Below are positions 28,516-38,776 of a DNA stretch of 64,000 bases, piece by piece. Both the position numbers and the translations under genes were made by a program. Position 1 is the first letter of the stretch; each line of letters opens with the position of its first letter. Below the pieces are notes generated by a model. That model did no database searches. It saw only the letters and a list, made by a program, of their open reading frames with translations, and had not been told where the DNA came from. Origin of the DNA: Pseudoxanthomonas sp. (lineage in GTDB: Bacteria > Pseudomonadota > Gammaproteobacteria > Xanthomonadales > Xanthomonadaceae); NCBI RefSeq assembly GCF_002863005.1, contig NZ_PKDG01000008.1, positions 165,042-229,041 of the forward strand. The letters are read 5' to 3'.

Positions 28516-29520
28516 TCAGCCTTCCCACTTGCCCAGTGCGGCGAGGCCGTTTTCCTTCGCACGCTCGTACACCACGGCCTGGGCCTTGGCGAAATTGCCC
28601 ACCAGGTCCTGCGACCACAGCTTCAGCGCAGCCTGCTGCATGGCGCGGCCATACGAGAAGCTCAGCGGCCACGGCAGGCTGCCCAGCTGGTTCATGGCAT
28701 TCAGGTGCGCGGTGGACTGCTCGTCGGTCTGGCCGCCGGACAGGAACACCACGCCCGGCAGGATCGCCGGCACCGTGCTCTTCAGGCACATGACGGTGGA
28801 CTCGGCCACTTCGTCGACATCGGCCTGCTCTTCGCAGTCCTTGCCGGCGATGACCATCGAGGCCTTGAGGATGGTGCCTTCCAGCAGCACGTTCTGCTCG
28901 TACAGCGCGCCGAACAGCGAACGCAGCACGGCTTCGGTCACCTCGTAGCAGACCTCGATGTTGTGGTCGCCGTCCATCAGCACTTCCGGCTCCACCATCG
29001 GGACCAGGCCGCATTCCTGGCACAGCGCGGCATACCGGGCCAGCGCGTGGGCGTTGGCTTCGATGCAGGTGCCGGACGGGATGTCCTCCCCGATGGTGAT
29101 CACCGCGCGCCACTTGGCGAAGCGGGCGCCGAGCTTGTAGTACTCCTTAAGGCGGTCGCGCAGGCCGTCCAGGCCTTCGGTGACCACTTCACCCGGGCAG
29201 CCGGCCAGCGCATGCGTGCCCTTGTCGACCTTGATACCGGGGATGATGCCGTGGTCGCTCATGTACTTGGCGAACGGCACGCCGTCCTTGGTGGACTGGC
29301 GCAGGGTCTCGTCGAACAGGATCGCGCCGGAAATGTAGTCCGACAGCTTCGGCGTGGTGAGCAGCAGCTCGCGGTAGGCGCGACGGTTCTCTTCCGTGTT
29401 CTCGATGCCCACGCCCTGGAACCGCTTGGCGATGGTGGTGGTGGACTCGTCGATCGCGATGATGCCCTTGCCTGCGGCCACCATGGCCTGGGCGGTTTCG
29501 GCAAGCTGTTCGATGCTCAT
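28516..29520 (-). CDS. Fructose-bisphosphate aldolase, class I
   Basis: Cleaves fructose 1,6-bisphosphate to two triose phosphates by a Schiff-base mechanism without metal. It has 334 residues. The animal/plant-like class I features are GIIAIDESTTTIAKRFQGVG near the N-terminus, VPMVEPEVLMDGDH and the Schiff-base lysine in LEGTILKASMV. AGGAA before the ATG at 29520 supports the start. It is the last gene of the minus-strand glycolytic cluster, 137 bp after pyruvate kinase, and probably also has its own promoter. Confidence 0.95.
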   Translation of the reverse strand: MSIEQLAETAQAMVAAGKGIIAIDESTTTIAKRFQGVGIENTEENRRAYRELLLTTPKLSDYISGAILFDETLRQSTKDGVPFAKYMSDHGIIPGIKVDKGTHALAGCPGEVVTEGLDGLRDRLKEYYKLGARFAKWRAVITIGEDIPSGTCIEANAHALARYAALCQECGLVPMVEPEVLMDGDHNIEVCYEVTEAVLRSLFGALYEQNVLLEGTILKASMVIAGKDCEEQADVDEVAESTVMCLKSTVPAILPGVVFLSGGQTDEQSTAHLNAMNQLGSLPWPLSFSYGRAMQQAALKLWSQDLVGNFAKAQAVVYERAKENGLAALGKWEG

Positions 29521-29553
29521 GGGGTTCCTGGGGAAGCGGCGGGAAAGATACCA

Positions 29554-29559
29554 ATTGTA
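29554..29559 (-). promoter_or_regulatory. Possible -10 element of the aldolase gene
   Basis: TACAAT on the minus strand matches five of six -10 consensus bases and lies 34 bp before the ATG. No convincing -35 box is seen. Confidence 0.3.
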
Positions 29560-29657
29560 GCCCGCACCGCGCCGGCAGCGGGCGACATCGGGCCATCGGC
29601 GCGCCAAGGCACGCATCCGGGGACGATCGCGAGGCACGAGGCCCCGGGCGAAACCGG

Positions 29658-31127
29658 TTACAGCTCGCCCACGCCCTCGGCCTTGCCGCGCTCGCCCATC
29701 TGCAGCAGGCGCAGCGTATTGGTGGCGCCGTGCTTCTCCATGTGGTCGCCGCTGGTGAAGATGACGCGATCACCCTCTGCCAGCAGTTCACGGTCGTGAA
29801 GCACGCGCATCGCATCGCGCGCGGCCTCGCGCGGCGCCAGGCCGCGGCTGTCGAAGGCGATCGGGAACACGTCGCGGATCATCGCCATCTTGCGACGGGC
29901 GCCGTCGTGGCGCGAGAACGCGTAGATCGGCGCATTGGAACGGAAGCGCGACAGGAAGCGCGCGGTGCCGCCGGATTCGGTCATCGCCACGATCGCGCGC
30001 ACGCCGATGTGCTCGGACAGGAACATGGTCGCCATGGCGATCGCCTGGTCGGCGCGCTCGAGGTTGCGCGGCGCCTTCTCGAAATCGGTGTCCATCTCGA
30101 ACTGTTTCTCGGCGCCGAGGCAGATGCGCGCCATCGCTTCCACCGCACGGACCGGATAGCTGCCGGCCGCGGTCTCGGCAGACAGCATCACGGCGTCGGT
30201 ACCGTCGATGACGGCATTCGCCACGTCAAGCACTTCGGCGCGCGTGGGAATCGGACTGTCGACCATCGACTGCAGCATCTGGGTGGCGGTGATCACCACC
30301 TTGTTGCGTGCCAGCGACTCCCTGATGATCTTCTTCTGCAGTCCGGGCAGCTCGGCATCGCCGATCTCCACGCCCAGGTCGCCGCGCGCCACCATCACCA
30401 CGTCGCTGGCATCGACGATCTCGGCCAGGTTCTCGATGGCTTCGGTACGCTCGATCTTCGACACCAGCGCGGCATCGCAACCGTGCTCGCGCGCGATGCG
30501 CCGCGCTTCGTTCATGTCGTCGGCATTGCGGCAGAACGACACGGCAATGAAGTCCACGCCGATGTTTTCCGCCACGTAGGCGATCAGTTCGCGGTCGCGC
30601 TCGGTCAGCGCGCCCAGCGACAGGCCGCCGCCCTGCTTGTTCAGTCCCTTGCGGTCGGACAGCACTCCGTCGTTGAGCACGGTGCAGACGATGCGCTCGC
30701 CTTCGACCGACACCACCTTCAGCTGCATCAGGCCGTCGTCGAGCAGCAGCACGTCGCCCGCTTCCACATCGCCCGGCAGGCCCAGGTAGCTGACGCCCAC
30801 CTGCGAGGTATCGCCGGGAGGCGCGCTGACGCTGGCCACCAGGTCGAAGCGGTCGCCGGTCTTCAGCACCACCTTGCCTTCGGCGAAGCGCTCGACGCGG
30901 ATCTTCGGTCCCGGCAGGTCGGCCAGGATGCCGACTTCCGCACCGACACGCTGCGCGGCCAGACGCACCGCCGCCGCGCGCTTGGCCTGTCCGGACGGAT
31001 CGCCGTGCGAGAAGTTCAGTCGCACCACGTTGACGCCGGCGCGGAACAGGTCCTCCAGCACGCCGGGCGGGTCGGTCGCCGGTCCGAGGGTGGCGAGGAT
31101 CTTGGTGCGGCGCTGGCGTTCGGTCAT
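29658..31127 (-). CDS. pyk: Pyruvate kinase
   Basis: Transfers phosphate from phosphoenolpyruvate to ADP, 489 residues. RTKILATLGPATDPP opens the barrel, VVRLNFSHG holds the substrate-binding asparagine and serine, DFIAVSFCRNADD follows, and the active-site block is MVARGDLGVEI. VITATQMLQSM and the DAVMLSAETAAGSYP motif are conserved. The regulatory C-domain runs from about 360. The start at 31127 fits the family; the longer frame upstream is a shadow. Confidence 0.97.
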   Translation of the reverse strand: MTERQRRTKILATLGPATDPPGVLEDLFRAGVNVVRLNFSHGDPSGQAKRAAAVRLAAQRVGAEVGILADLPGPKIRVERFAEGKVVLKTGDRFDLVASVSAPPGDTSQVGVSYLGLPGDVEAGDVLLLDDGLMQLKVVSVEGERIVCTVLNDGVLSDRKGLNKQGGGLSLGALTERDRELIAYVAENIGVDFIAVSFCRNADDMNEARRIAREHGCDAALVSKIERTEAIENLAEIVDASDVVMVARGDLGVEIGDAELPGLQKKIIRESLARNKVVITATQMLQSMVDSPIPTRAEVLDVANAVIDGTDAVMLSAETAAGSYPVRAVEAMARICLGAEKQFEMDTDFEKAPRNLERADQAIAMATMFLSEHIGVRAIVAMTESGGTARFLSRFRSNAPIYAFSRHDGARRKMAMIRDVFPIAFDSRGLAPREAARDAMRVLHDRELLAEGDRVIFTSGDHMEKHGATNTLRLLQMGERGKAEGVGEL

Positions 31128-31403
31128 GGTGCGGATTCCCTGTGATCGCGCAAACGCTACCACAGCCAAACGGCACCGTAGCGGCCGCTGTGCGTGGACG
31201 CGCCATGCTGTCCCGGGACAGGTTGCAGCACATGCGTCGCGAAGCCGGAAACGCGCTGTTTTCAAGCGGTTTCGCGTAGGCGGCCGACATCGCACGACTG
31301 GTATTTTTTTGGTCTCTGCACGTGCACCGGATGCTGCGCACGCACACCCGAGTGCGCAAAAAGAGCGAAGATGAAACGCGCGTTTGATCGCATGCGTTTC
31401 CGC
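31128..31403. other. 276-bp gap between the HAD gene and pyruvate kinase
   Basis: No coding potential is seen. The gap must hold the pyk promoter. A T-run of seven at about 31304-31310 and the near-palindrome ATGAAACGCGCGTTTGAT (31371-31388) lie in it; the latter is close to the HAD stop and has one mismatched pair. Confidence 0.5.
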
Positions 31404-32045
31404 TCAGGCGAGCACTGCCCGCAATTGTCCGGGCGTCGCGGCAAGACGCGTCGCGCCTGCCCCGCACAACTCCTCTTCGCCACCGAATCCCCACAGCACG
31501 CCGACGTTGCGCATCCGGTGGTGGTTCGCGCCGTCGATGTCCATGTGGCGGTCACCGATCATCCAGCATGCATCGGGCGCCACGGCGAGCCGCCGCAGGG
31601 CTTCGCCGATCAGATCCTTCTTGTGGCTGAGTCGCCCGTCCGCGGTCGCGCCGATGATGTCCTCGAAACGATGACCGAACGGAAGATGCGCCAGGATCTT
31701 GCGCGCGTGCGGCTCGTTCTTCGCCGTGACCACGGCGAGACGGTGACCGTCCGCATCCAGCGCCTCGATCGTCTCGCCGATGCCGGGGTACACCTGGTGC
31801 TCCCGCCAGCCGTGGGACTCGAAGCGCTCCCGGTAGTGGTCGACGGCGGCCTCCACCTTCGCCGGATCGCCCAGCAGCGGCAGGAAGCTCGTGCGCAACG
31901 AGGGCCCGATCCACTGGCGCAGCTCGGCGTCCGAAGGGATCGGGTGATCGAGCTGCGTCAGCGCATGCGCGATGCAGCGGGTGATGCCGACGGCGGAGTC
32001 GATCAGCGTGCCGTCGAGATCGAAGAACAGGGTGGCGCGGCTCAC
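31404..32045 (-). CDS. HAD-family phosphatase (phosphoglycolate-phosphatase-like)
   Basis: A 213-residue haloacid-dehalogenase hydrolase with a cap. Motif I is [11 protein letters not shown] (nucleophile D9, acid D11), motif II includes VVTAKNE, the lysine lies in [10 protein letters not shown] and motif IV is [12 protein letters not shown]. It belongs to the Gph/PgmB-like subgroup. The GTG start overlaps the pgk stop by 4 bp, so it is translated with phosphoglycerate kinase. Phosphoglycolate or related side-product phosphatase activity is likely but not provable here. Confidence 0.88.
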   Translation of the reverse strand: MSRATLFFDLDGTLIDSAVGITRCIAHALTQLDHPIPSDAELRQWIGPSLRTSFLPLLGDPAKVEAAVDHYRERFESHGWREHQVYPGIGETIEALDADGHRLAVVTAKNEPHARKILAHLPFGHRFEDIIGATADGRLSHKKDLIGEALRRLAVAPDACWMIGDRHMDIDGANHHRMRNVGVLWGFGGEEELCGAGATRLAATPGQLRAVLA

Positions 32046-33217
32046 TGGCCGCGCGCCTCCAGGGCCGCGACGGCCGGCAGGGTCTTGCCTTCCAGGAATT
32101 CCAGAAACGCGCCGCCTCCGGTGGAAATGTAGCTGACGTCATCGGCGATGCCGTACTTGTCCACCGCCGCAAGCGTATCCCCGCCGCCGGCGATCGAGAA
32201 CGCCTTCGACTGCGCGATCGCGCGCGCCAGCGTTTCGGTGCCCTTGCCGAACGCGTCGAACTCGAACACGCCCACCGGGCCGTTCCACACCACCGTCCCG
32301 GCCGACGCGATCAGCTCGGCGTAGCGACGCGCGGTCTGCGGGCCGATGTCGAGGATCAGTTCGTCTTCCGCCACGGCATCGACGGCCTTCACCGTCGCCG
32401 GCGCATCAGCCGCGAACGCCGTGGCGACCACCACGTCGGTCGGCAGCGGGATCTCGGCACCGCGCGCCTTCGCGTCGGCATCGATCTTCTTCGCGGTATC
32501 GATCAGGTCCGCTTCGTACAGCGACTTGCCGACGGCATGGCCTTCCGCCGCGATGAACGTGTTGGCGATGCCGCCGCCGACGATCAGCTGGTCGACCTTG
32601 CCGACCAGGCTGGTGAGCAGCTCCAGCTTGGTGGACACCTTGCTGCCGGCCACGATGGCCAGCAGCGGGCGCGCCGGCTTCGCCAGCGCCTTGTCCAGGG
32701 CATCCAGTTCCGCCATCAGCAGCGGACCGCCGGCGGCGACCGGCGCGAAGCGGATCACGCCATGCGTCGACGCCTGCGCGCGGTGAGCGGTACCGAACGC
32801 GTCCATCACGAAGACGTCGCAGAGCGCGGCGTACTTCTTCGAGAGCGCTTCGTCGTCCTTGCCCTCACCGACATTCATGCGGCAGTTCTCGAGCAGGACG
32901 ATCCGGCCGGGCGATACGTCCACGCCATCCACCCAGTCCTTCACCAGCGGCACGTCGATGCCCAGCAGTTCGGACAGGCGCGCGGCGACGGGCGCCAGCG
33001 AATCGGCCTCGCTCCAGACGCCTTCCTTCGGTCGGCCCAGGTGCGAGGTGACCATGACCGCCGCGCCCTTCTGCAGCGCCAGCTTCAACGTAGGCAGCGA
33101 CGCGGTGATGCGCTGCTCGGACGTGATGCGTCCACCGTCGATGGGCACGTTCAGATCCTGGCGGATCAACACGCGCTTGCCGGCGAGGTCGAGGTCGGTC
33201 ATGCGGACGATGGGCAT
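32042..33217 (-). CDS. pgk: Phosphoglycerate kinase
   Basis: Makes ATP from 1,3-bisphosphoglycerate, 391 residues. [19 protein letters not shown] at the N-terminus, the LGRP loop ([13 protein letters not shown]), [11 protein letters not shown] and [13 protein letters not shown] with [13 protein letters not shown] near the end are the classical substrate- and nucleotide-binding motifs. The ATG at 33217 has an AGGA element upstream. The stop overlaps the HAD start. Confidence 0.97.
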   Translation of the reverse strand: MPIVRMTDLDLAGKRVLIRQDLNVPIDGGRITSEQRITASLPTLKLALQKGAAVMVTSHLGRPKEGVWSEADSLAPVAARLSELLGIDVPLVKDWVDGVDVSPGRIVLLENCRMNVGEGKDDEALSKKYAALCDVFVMDAFGTAHRAQASTHGVIRFAPVAAGGPLLMAELDALDKALAKPARPLLAIVAGSKVSTKLELLTSLVGKVDQLIVGGGIANTFIAAEGHAVGKSLYEADLIDTAKKIDADAKARGAEIPLPTDVVVATAFAADAPATVKAVDAVAEDELILDIGPQTARRYAELIASAGTVVWNGPVGVFEFDAFGKGTETLARAIAQSKAFSIAGGGDTLAAVDKYGIADDVSYISTGGGAFLEFLEGKTLPAVAALEARGQ

Positions 33218-33286
33218 GGGAAGTCCTGGCAACGGGAGAGACACGTATTGTCCGGCCTGCCCTTTCCTGCCGCAAACCCGCGCGAC

Positions 33287-34639
33287 TCAGGCCGGGGGAC
33301 GCGCGCGCAGCAAGCTGAAGGCAAAGGCGGCGACCAATGCGGCGCCGAGCACCAGCAGGCCCCACAGCAGCCAGGTCTTCCAGTCGCGCGGCGTCGGCGG
33401 CGGCACCAGGGCGGCGTCGCCTGCGAGCGCCGATGACGGCGACAGATAGGCGGGTGCGGGCTGCCAATCCTCGCCACGGTCACGGCGCAGCGCGTCCACC
33501 AGTTCCGGCATCGGCACGGTCGCGCGGCGGGCGCTCGCGCTGCCCGCCACCAGGGAGTAAGGCGGCGTCCCCTGCGCCAGGAAGACCACCACCTCCGGCC
33601 GATAGCCCAGCCGCAACGTCGGCGCCTGGTCCGGCAATGCGCCCCGGTTGCGCAGTCGCCAATAGCGGTCGCGCGCCGGACCGCTGGACAACGGCTGCGG
33701 CGGTGACGCGCTGGGTCGATCGCCCGCCACGCGGTAGGCCACCCAGGGACCCGCGCGCAGGCGCCACGGCGCATCCAGCGCATCCCGGCTTTCCAGCGTC
33801 CACTCCCCGACCGCGTAGTCGTCCATCGCCAGATCGGCCAACGCGACGGGATAGCGACCGTCGGTTTCGTAAGTGAACGCGTCGACGCCCTGTTCCGACA
33901 CACGACGCCCGGTCCGTTCCGACCATTCCACGACCTGCCGCTGGTGGGCAGCGTCCAGTCGCACGCGCACTTCCCGGATCGGCAACGCCGGCGAGGCATC
34001 GAGCGGCACGAAACGGACATAGCGCAGTCCGCTGCGGATCGGCGCCTCGTCGCGCAGCAGGCGCTGCGGGCCGCGCTGCAGTTCCACCAGCGTCACCCGG
34101 TCCTGCACCACGTCCCAGGCCTGCAGGTCCTGGCTGCCTTCCACGCGATAGCGGGACTCGCGCGGCGTACCGGCGTCCCAACTGAATTCCAGCGCTTCGG
34201 AGTTGTCGCGGATGCCGCTGAGGTCGACCAGGAAGGCGCGCGCCGTTCGGCTGGTGCCGGGGCTGCCACTCTCGGCCTCGATGCGGACGATGCGACCGTT
34301 CTCGCCGAACTGCGCCGAAACGCGCGACGACGCCTCCGTCCCCTGTTCCGTTTCGGGCAGCGGGAACCACGGCACCACGATGCGTCGCGCAGGCAACGCC
34401 GTCGGTTGCTCCGGCCCGAACAGGGCCGCTGCCACTGGCTTGCCGCGCGCATCCAGTACGTCGATGTCGCGCAGGTCGGGCCATGCCGTGGTGGCATAGA
34501 CCTCGCGATCCAGCACCACCCGATACGCGCCGGCCTGCTCGGCCGACAGCACCAGCGGCCATCGCTTCGCATACGGCGCAGGCGCTTGCGCAGCGGCGAT
34601 CGCCGGCAGCAGGCAGAGCGCGAGCAGGAACTTCTTCAT
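33287..34639 (-). CDS. DUF3999 secreted/membrane-anchored protein
   Basis: A 450-residue protein with signal peptide MKKFLLALCLLPAIAAAQ, a large beta-rich periplasmic part (EVYATTAWPDLRDIDVLD, YRVEGSQDLQAWDVVQDR) and a C-terminal TM helix (WKTWLLWGLLVLGAALVAAF). DUF3999 proteins are uncharacterised and often accompany DUF2339 proteins, as here, where the ATG overlaps the DUF2339 stop by 4 bp. The two probably form a complex in the inner membrane. Confidence 0.85.
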   Translation of the reverse strand: MKKFLLALCLLPAIAAAQAPAPYAKRWPLVLSAEQAGAYRVVLDREVYATTAWPDLRDIDVLDARGKPVAAALFGPEQPTALPARRIVVPWFPLPETEQGTEASSRVSAQFGENGRIVRIEAESGSPGTSRTARAFLVDLSGIRDNSEALEFSWDAGTPRESRYRVEGSQDLQAWDVVQDRVTLVELQRGPQRLLRDEAPIRSGLRYVRFVPLDASPALPIREVRVRLDAAHQRQVVEWSERTGRRVSEQGVDAFTYETDGRYPVALADLAMDDYAVGEWTLESRDALDAPWRLRAGPWVAYRVAGDRPSASPPQPLSSGPARDRYWRLRNRGALPDQAPTLRLGYRPEVVVFLAQGTPPYSLVAGSASARRATVPMPELVDALRRDRGEDWQPAPAYLSPSSALAGDAALVPPPTPRDWKTWLLWGLLVLGAALVAAFAFSLLRARPPA

Positions 34640-37386
34640 GCGGAGGCTTCCTCGTTGTCGATGCGGCGCGGCGGGGCCGGCGCCAGATATCCCACGACCG
34701 TGCACAGCAAGCCATAGCCGATGAAGGATCCGATGCCGAGCAGGTTGCCCAGGTGCTGCCGGTCGATCGTCATCAGTTTGACCAGCACCACGCCCATCAG
34801 CACGGCACCGCCCAGCCACAGCATGCGCTGGCCGCGCCGCGAGCCGATCACCCAGCCCAGCACGCCCAGCACGCTCCACGTGATGGTCAGGCTGGTCTGC
34901 GCCAGGCTCCCGGACACCAGGCCCTCGCTCCAGGGCACGCCGCCCCAGTGGTGCACGGCATGCAGCACGACGGACGTGATCCAGACAAAGGCCAGCGACG
35001 ACAGCAGCACGATGCGTGACGGGGGCAGGACGCGCGTGGCCGGCATCCACCAGCGCAACAGCAGGACCAGCGCGGCGAGCTGCGCCAGTTCCATAGGATT
35101 CAGCACCGGCATCCACGGCAGCGGACGCGCGCCACCCGGCAGGAACAGCGACACCAGCCACCACAGGCCCAGCGCGGCAAACAGCACTCCCAAAAGCGGC
35201 GTGCGCCAGCCATCGAAGCGCTCGCCCAGCGGCGCCGCCAGCCAGCCCCAGCGGAACAACGCCAGCGCCACGACGACCAGCCACGGCAGCGCCACGAGGC
35301 CGGCCTGCCAGCCGCCGCCCATGCCCTGCAGATGTCCCGGCAACCATGCCAGCAGCAGGCTGCCTACCAGCGGCCACACCAGCCACCACACGAACTGCGC
35401 TGCACCGGCCAACCGGTGCGCGCTGTCGCGCAGGCACATCAGGCTGCGAACACCCATCACCGCATACGCCAGCCAGGCCCACACGCCGTATCCGGCGAAC
35501 GGCTGCTGGTGCACGTCGGACTGCCACAGCGCGAACAGGCCGGCCGACGCCAATCCGGCCAGGGTGGTCCACGCCAGCGCAGCAGCAGGACGCCGGCGAT
35601 GCACTTCGGCCGCCAGCCAACCGGTCAACGCGATGAAGGCCAGCATGGCATCCGGCTCGCTGCGCGCGTCGATGTGGGCATCGATCTCCGTCATGCCATT
35701 GCCCAGCCACCAGGCAAGTGCCCATACGTAATAGACCACGCCCACCGCGGCGCTACGTCCGCGATACGCCCATGCACTGGCGAATCCGCCGACGGCGATC
35801 AACAGCGCGCTCATGAACGCGGCATTGGCGAACATCGGTGCCGTCGCGTGCGGATCGCGCCACGCGGTCACGTCGGACTGCGCGATCAGGAACGCCACCG
35901 CCGCCGCCATCTGCAGCCCGGCGCCAGTCAGCTGCGGCAGCAGCCGCGACTGACGGAGGCCCAGCCACGCCAACGCCGCACCCTCCAGTGCGAACACGCA
36001 CGCCGTCGCCTCTGCCGACAACGCCAGCGGCACGGCCAACGTGGCGAAGCCGACCGCAAGCAGCGCGTAAGACTGCGCCAGCACGTCGTAACCGTCGCGA
36101 TGCCGCAGCCGCCACGACAGCCCGGCGTACAGCACGCCCAGCCCCAGCGCGCAGAACGCCAGCGGCAGGCGGCTGTCGTCGAACGTGCCGCCCTGCATCA
36201 GGCCGGCCTGCAGCGAGAAAGCCACCAGCGGCATGCCGAACACCAGGCAGCCATCGATGAAGTCCCGACGGCCGGCCGGCTGGCGGCGCGCGAACAACAG
36301 CGGGATGAGCAGGTAGAACACGAAGAACAGCGCCAGGAACGGTTGCGTGGTGCCGTATTTCTCCGGCGCGTAATCGAACACGCCCCAGGCCGTCCCGATA
36401 CCGAAGGTGAAGACGAATCCCAGCAGGTTGAGCAGCCGCCAGGACTTGTACCAGGCGATGCCGACGATGGCCGCGTTGAGCACGGCGTAGTACGAGAACA
36501 GGGCGACATGGTTGCCGCTGCCGGTGGACAACCAGATCGGCGCGAGGAAGCCGGCCAGCAGCGCGAACACGGCCAACGATCTGGCATCCTGCAGCACCGC
36601 CAGCATGCCGGCGCCGGCCACCAGCACGATGCTGAGCGCGAAGGCGGCACCCGCCGGCATCACGCCGAAGATCTTGAACGCAGCGAACACCACCAGCAGC
36701 AGCACGCCGATGGCGCCGCCTTGCAGGCTCAGCGCGAACGTGCGGTTGCTTTCGCGCTTGCGCCAGGCGAACACGAGCGCCCCCATTGCCGCAGCGGCAA
36801 TGCCGGCGAGGCGCAATTCGGGCGGCAGCGAGAACCAACCCTGGTCGGCACCGTATTTCAACAACGCGGCCACGCCGGCGAACAGCACCAGCACACCGAT
36901 CTTCACCGGCACGTTGCCCACCGTGAACCAGCGTTGCACCGCGCGCAGCGCCACGCTGACCACGTCCGGGGTGGCCGGTCGCGAGGGCGCGTCGGCACGC
37001 GGCGGGCGCGGCGGCATCGGCGATGCAGCGGACGGGGATGCCGGCGCGGTGGCCGGGGGGATCGGTGGCGGTCCGGCCGGGCGGCTCGGGGGGGGTGAAG
37101 CGGGTTCAGGCGCCGGCCGCGGCGGCGCGACCGGCGCGGCGTCGCGCATCAGGTCCGACAGGGTGGGACCGTCATCTACGGGAGTTGCCGCAGGCGCGGC
37201 GACCGTGCCCGCAGGCGCAGGCGAGGCATCGGCAGCGCGTGCGGCACGCAGCTGCGTGACCTGTGCCTCCAGCGTCGCGACGCGGCGCTTCAGGCCTCCG
37301 ACCGACACCAGCGCGACGATGAGCAGGACCGGCATGGCCAACACGGCCAGCCCCGCCAGGACCAACAACCCGACCACGTCATCCAT
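34636..37386 (-). CDS. DUF2339 polytopic membrane protein
   Basis: A 916-residue inner-membrane protein. One N-terminal TM helix (VGLLVLAGLAVLAMPVLLIV) and a short coiled coil (LKRRVATLEAQVTQLRA) lead into a low-complexity Pro/Ala-rich segment of about 100 residues. More than twenty hydrophobic helices follow. DUF2339 has no known biochemical role. The ATG at 37386 fits the family's N-terminus. The gene lies between gap and pgk on the same strand. Confidence 0.85.
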   Translation of the reverse strand: MDDVVGLLVLAGLAVLAMPVLLIVALVSVGGLKRRVATLEAQVTQLRAARAADASPAPAGTVAAPAATPVDDGPTLSDLMRDAAPVAPPRPAPEPASPPPSRPAGPPPIPPATAPASPSAASPMPPRPPRADAPSRPATPDVVSVALRAVQRWFTVGNVPVKIGVLVLFAGVAALLKYGADQGWFSLPPELRLAGIAAAAMGALVFAWRKRESNRTFALSLQGGAIGVLLLVVFAAFKIFGVMPAGAAFALSIVLVAGAGMLAVLQDARSLAVFALLAGFLAPIWLSTGSGNHVALFSYYAVLNAAIVGIAWYKSWRLLNLLGFVFTFGIGTAWGVFDYAPEKYGTTQPFLALFFVFYLLIPLLFARRQPAGRRDFIDGCLVFGMPLVAFSLQAGLMQGGTFDDSRLPLAFCALGLGVLYAGLSWRLRHRDGYDVLAQSYALLAVGFATLAVPLALSAEATACVFALEGAALAWLGLRQSRLLPQLTGAGLQMAAAVAFLIAQSDVTAWRDPHATAPMFANAAFMSALLIAVGGFASAWAYRGRSAAVGVVYYVWALAWWLGNGMTEIDAHIDARSEPDAMLAFIALTGWLAAEVHRRRPAAALAWTTLAGLASAGLFALWQSDVHQQPFAGYGVWAWLAYAVMGVRSLMCLRDSAHRLAGAAQFVWWLVWPLVGSLLLAWLPGHLQGMGGGWQAGLVALPWLVVVALALFRWGWLAAPLGERFDGWRTPLLGVLFAALGLWWLVSLFLPGGARPLPWMPVLNPMELAQLAALVLLLRWWMPATRVLPPSRIVLLSSLAFVWITSVVLHAVHHWGGVPWSEGLVSGSLAQTSLTITWSVLGVLGWVIGSRRGQRMLWLGGAVLMGVVLVKLMTIDRQHLGNLLGIGSFIGYGLLCTVVGYLAPAPPRRIDNEEASA

Positions 37387-37560
37387 TCCCCGACCTCGCC
37401 TGTGCGTGTTTCCGGTGCAAGGACGCGGAATGCCCCGTCCTCCGGCCGTCCGTGCAGCCGCGTCCGCAGCCTCGGGCATGGCCCCGGGATTTGCAAGATT
37501 CCGATCCGCCGGTGGCCGCGGACGGCGCACCCGGTATCGCTTGACGATACCCGGAAACGA

Positions 37561-37584
37561 CACGGGCGCCCCGAGGCGCCCGTG
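37561..37584 (-). terminator. Hairpin after gap
   Basis: CACGGGCGCC (37561-37570) pairs perfectly with GGCGCCCGTG (37575-37584) around a 4-base loop, 23 bp after the gap stop. The T-tract is poor. Confidence 0.55.
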
Positions 37585-37606
37585 CTTCAAATCCCGGTGA
37601 CGGGGC

Positions 37607-38614
<1,008 letters not shown>

Positions 38615-38705
38615 TCAGGACTCCTGCGGCCACGCGCGCGGCGCGGCGGGGTTGACGGGGGCCGTCATTCTAACAGGCCGCCCTCTCGGCACGTCCGTAC
38701 GGGTA

Positions 38706-38719
38706 TTGATCAGGATCAA
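38706..38719. promoter_or_regulatory. Perfect FNR-type box between gap and ompW
   Basis: TTGAT-CAGG-ATCAA is an exact match to the FNR/Anr consensus (TTGAT-N4-ATCAA). Its centre is about 64 bp before the ompW ATG and about 101 bp before the gap ATG. In E. coli ompW expression responds to oxygen through FNR. Control of gap from the same site is possible but not shown. Confidence 0.75.
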
Positions 38720-38776
38720 GGCGGCAGGGAAACGGCGGGCAGAGACTGGCGCCACATTCCAACGAGCGTCTCCCTC

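Noticed and set aside
31304..31310. T-run as a plus-strand terminator
   Set aside because: No stable hairpin precedes it and no plus-strand gene ends there.
33287..35725. 812-codon frame extending DUF3999
   Set aside because: The added N-terminal part overlaps DUF2339 in another frame; the signal peptide at 34639 marks the true start.
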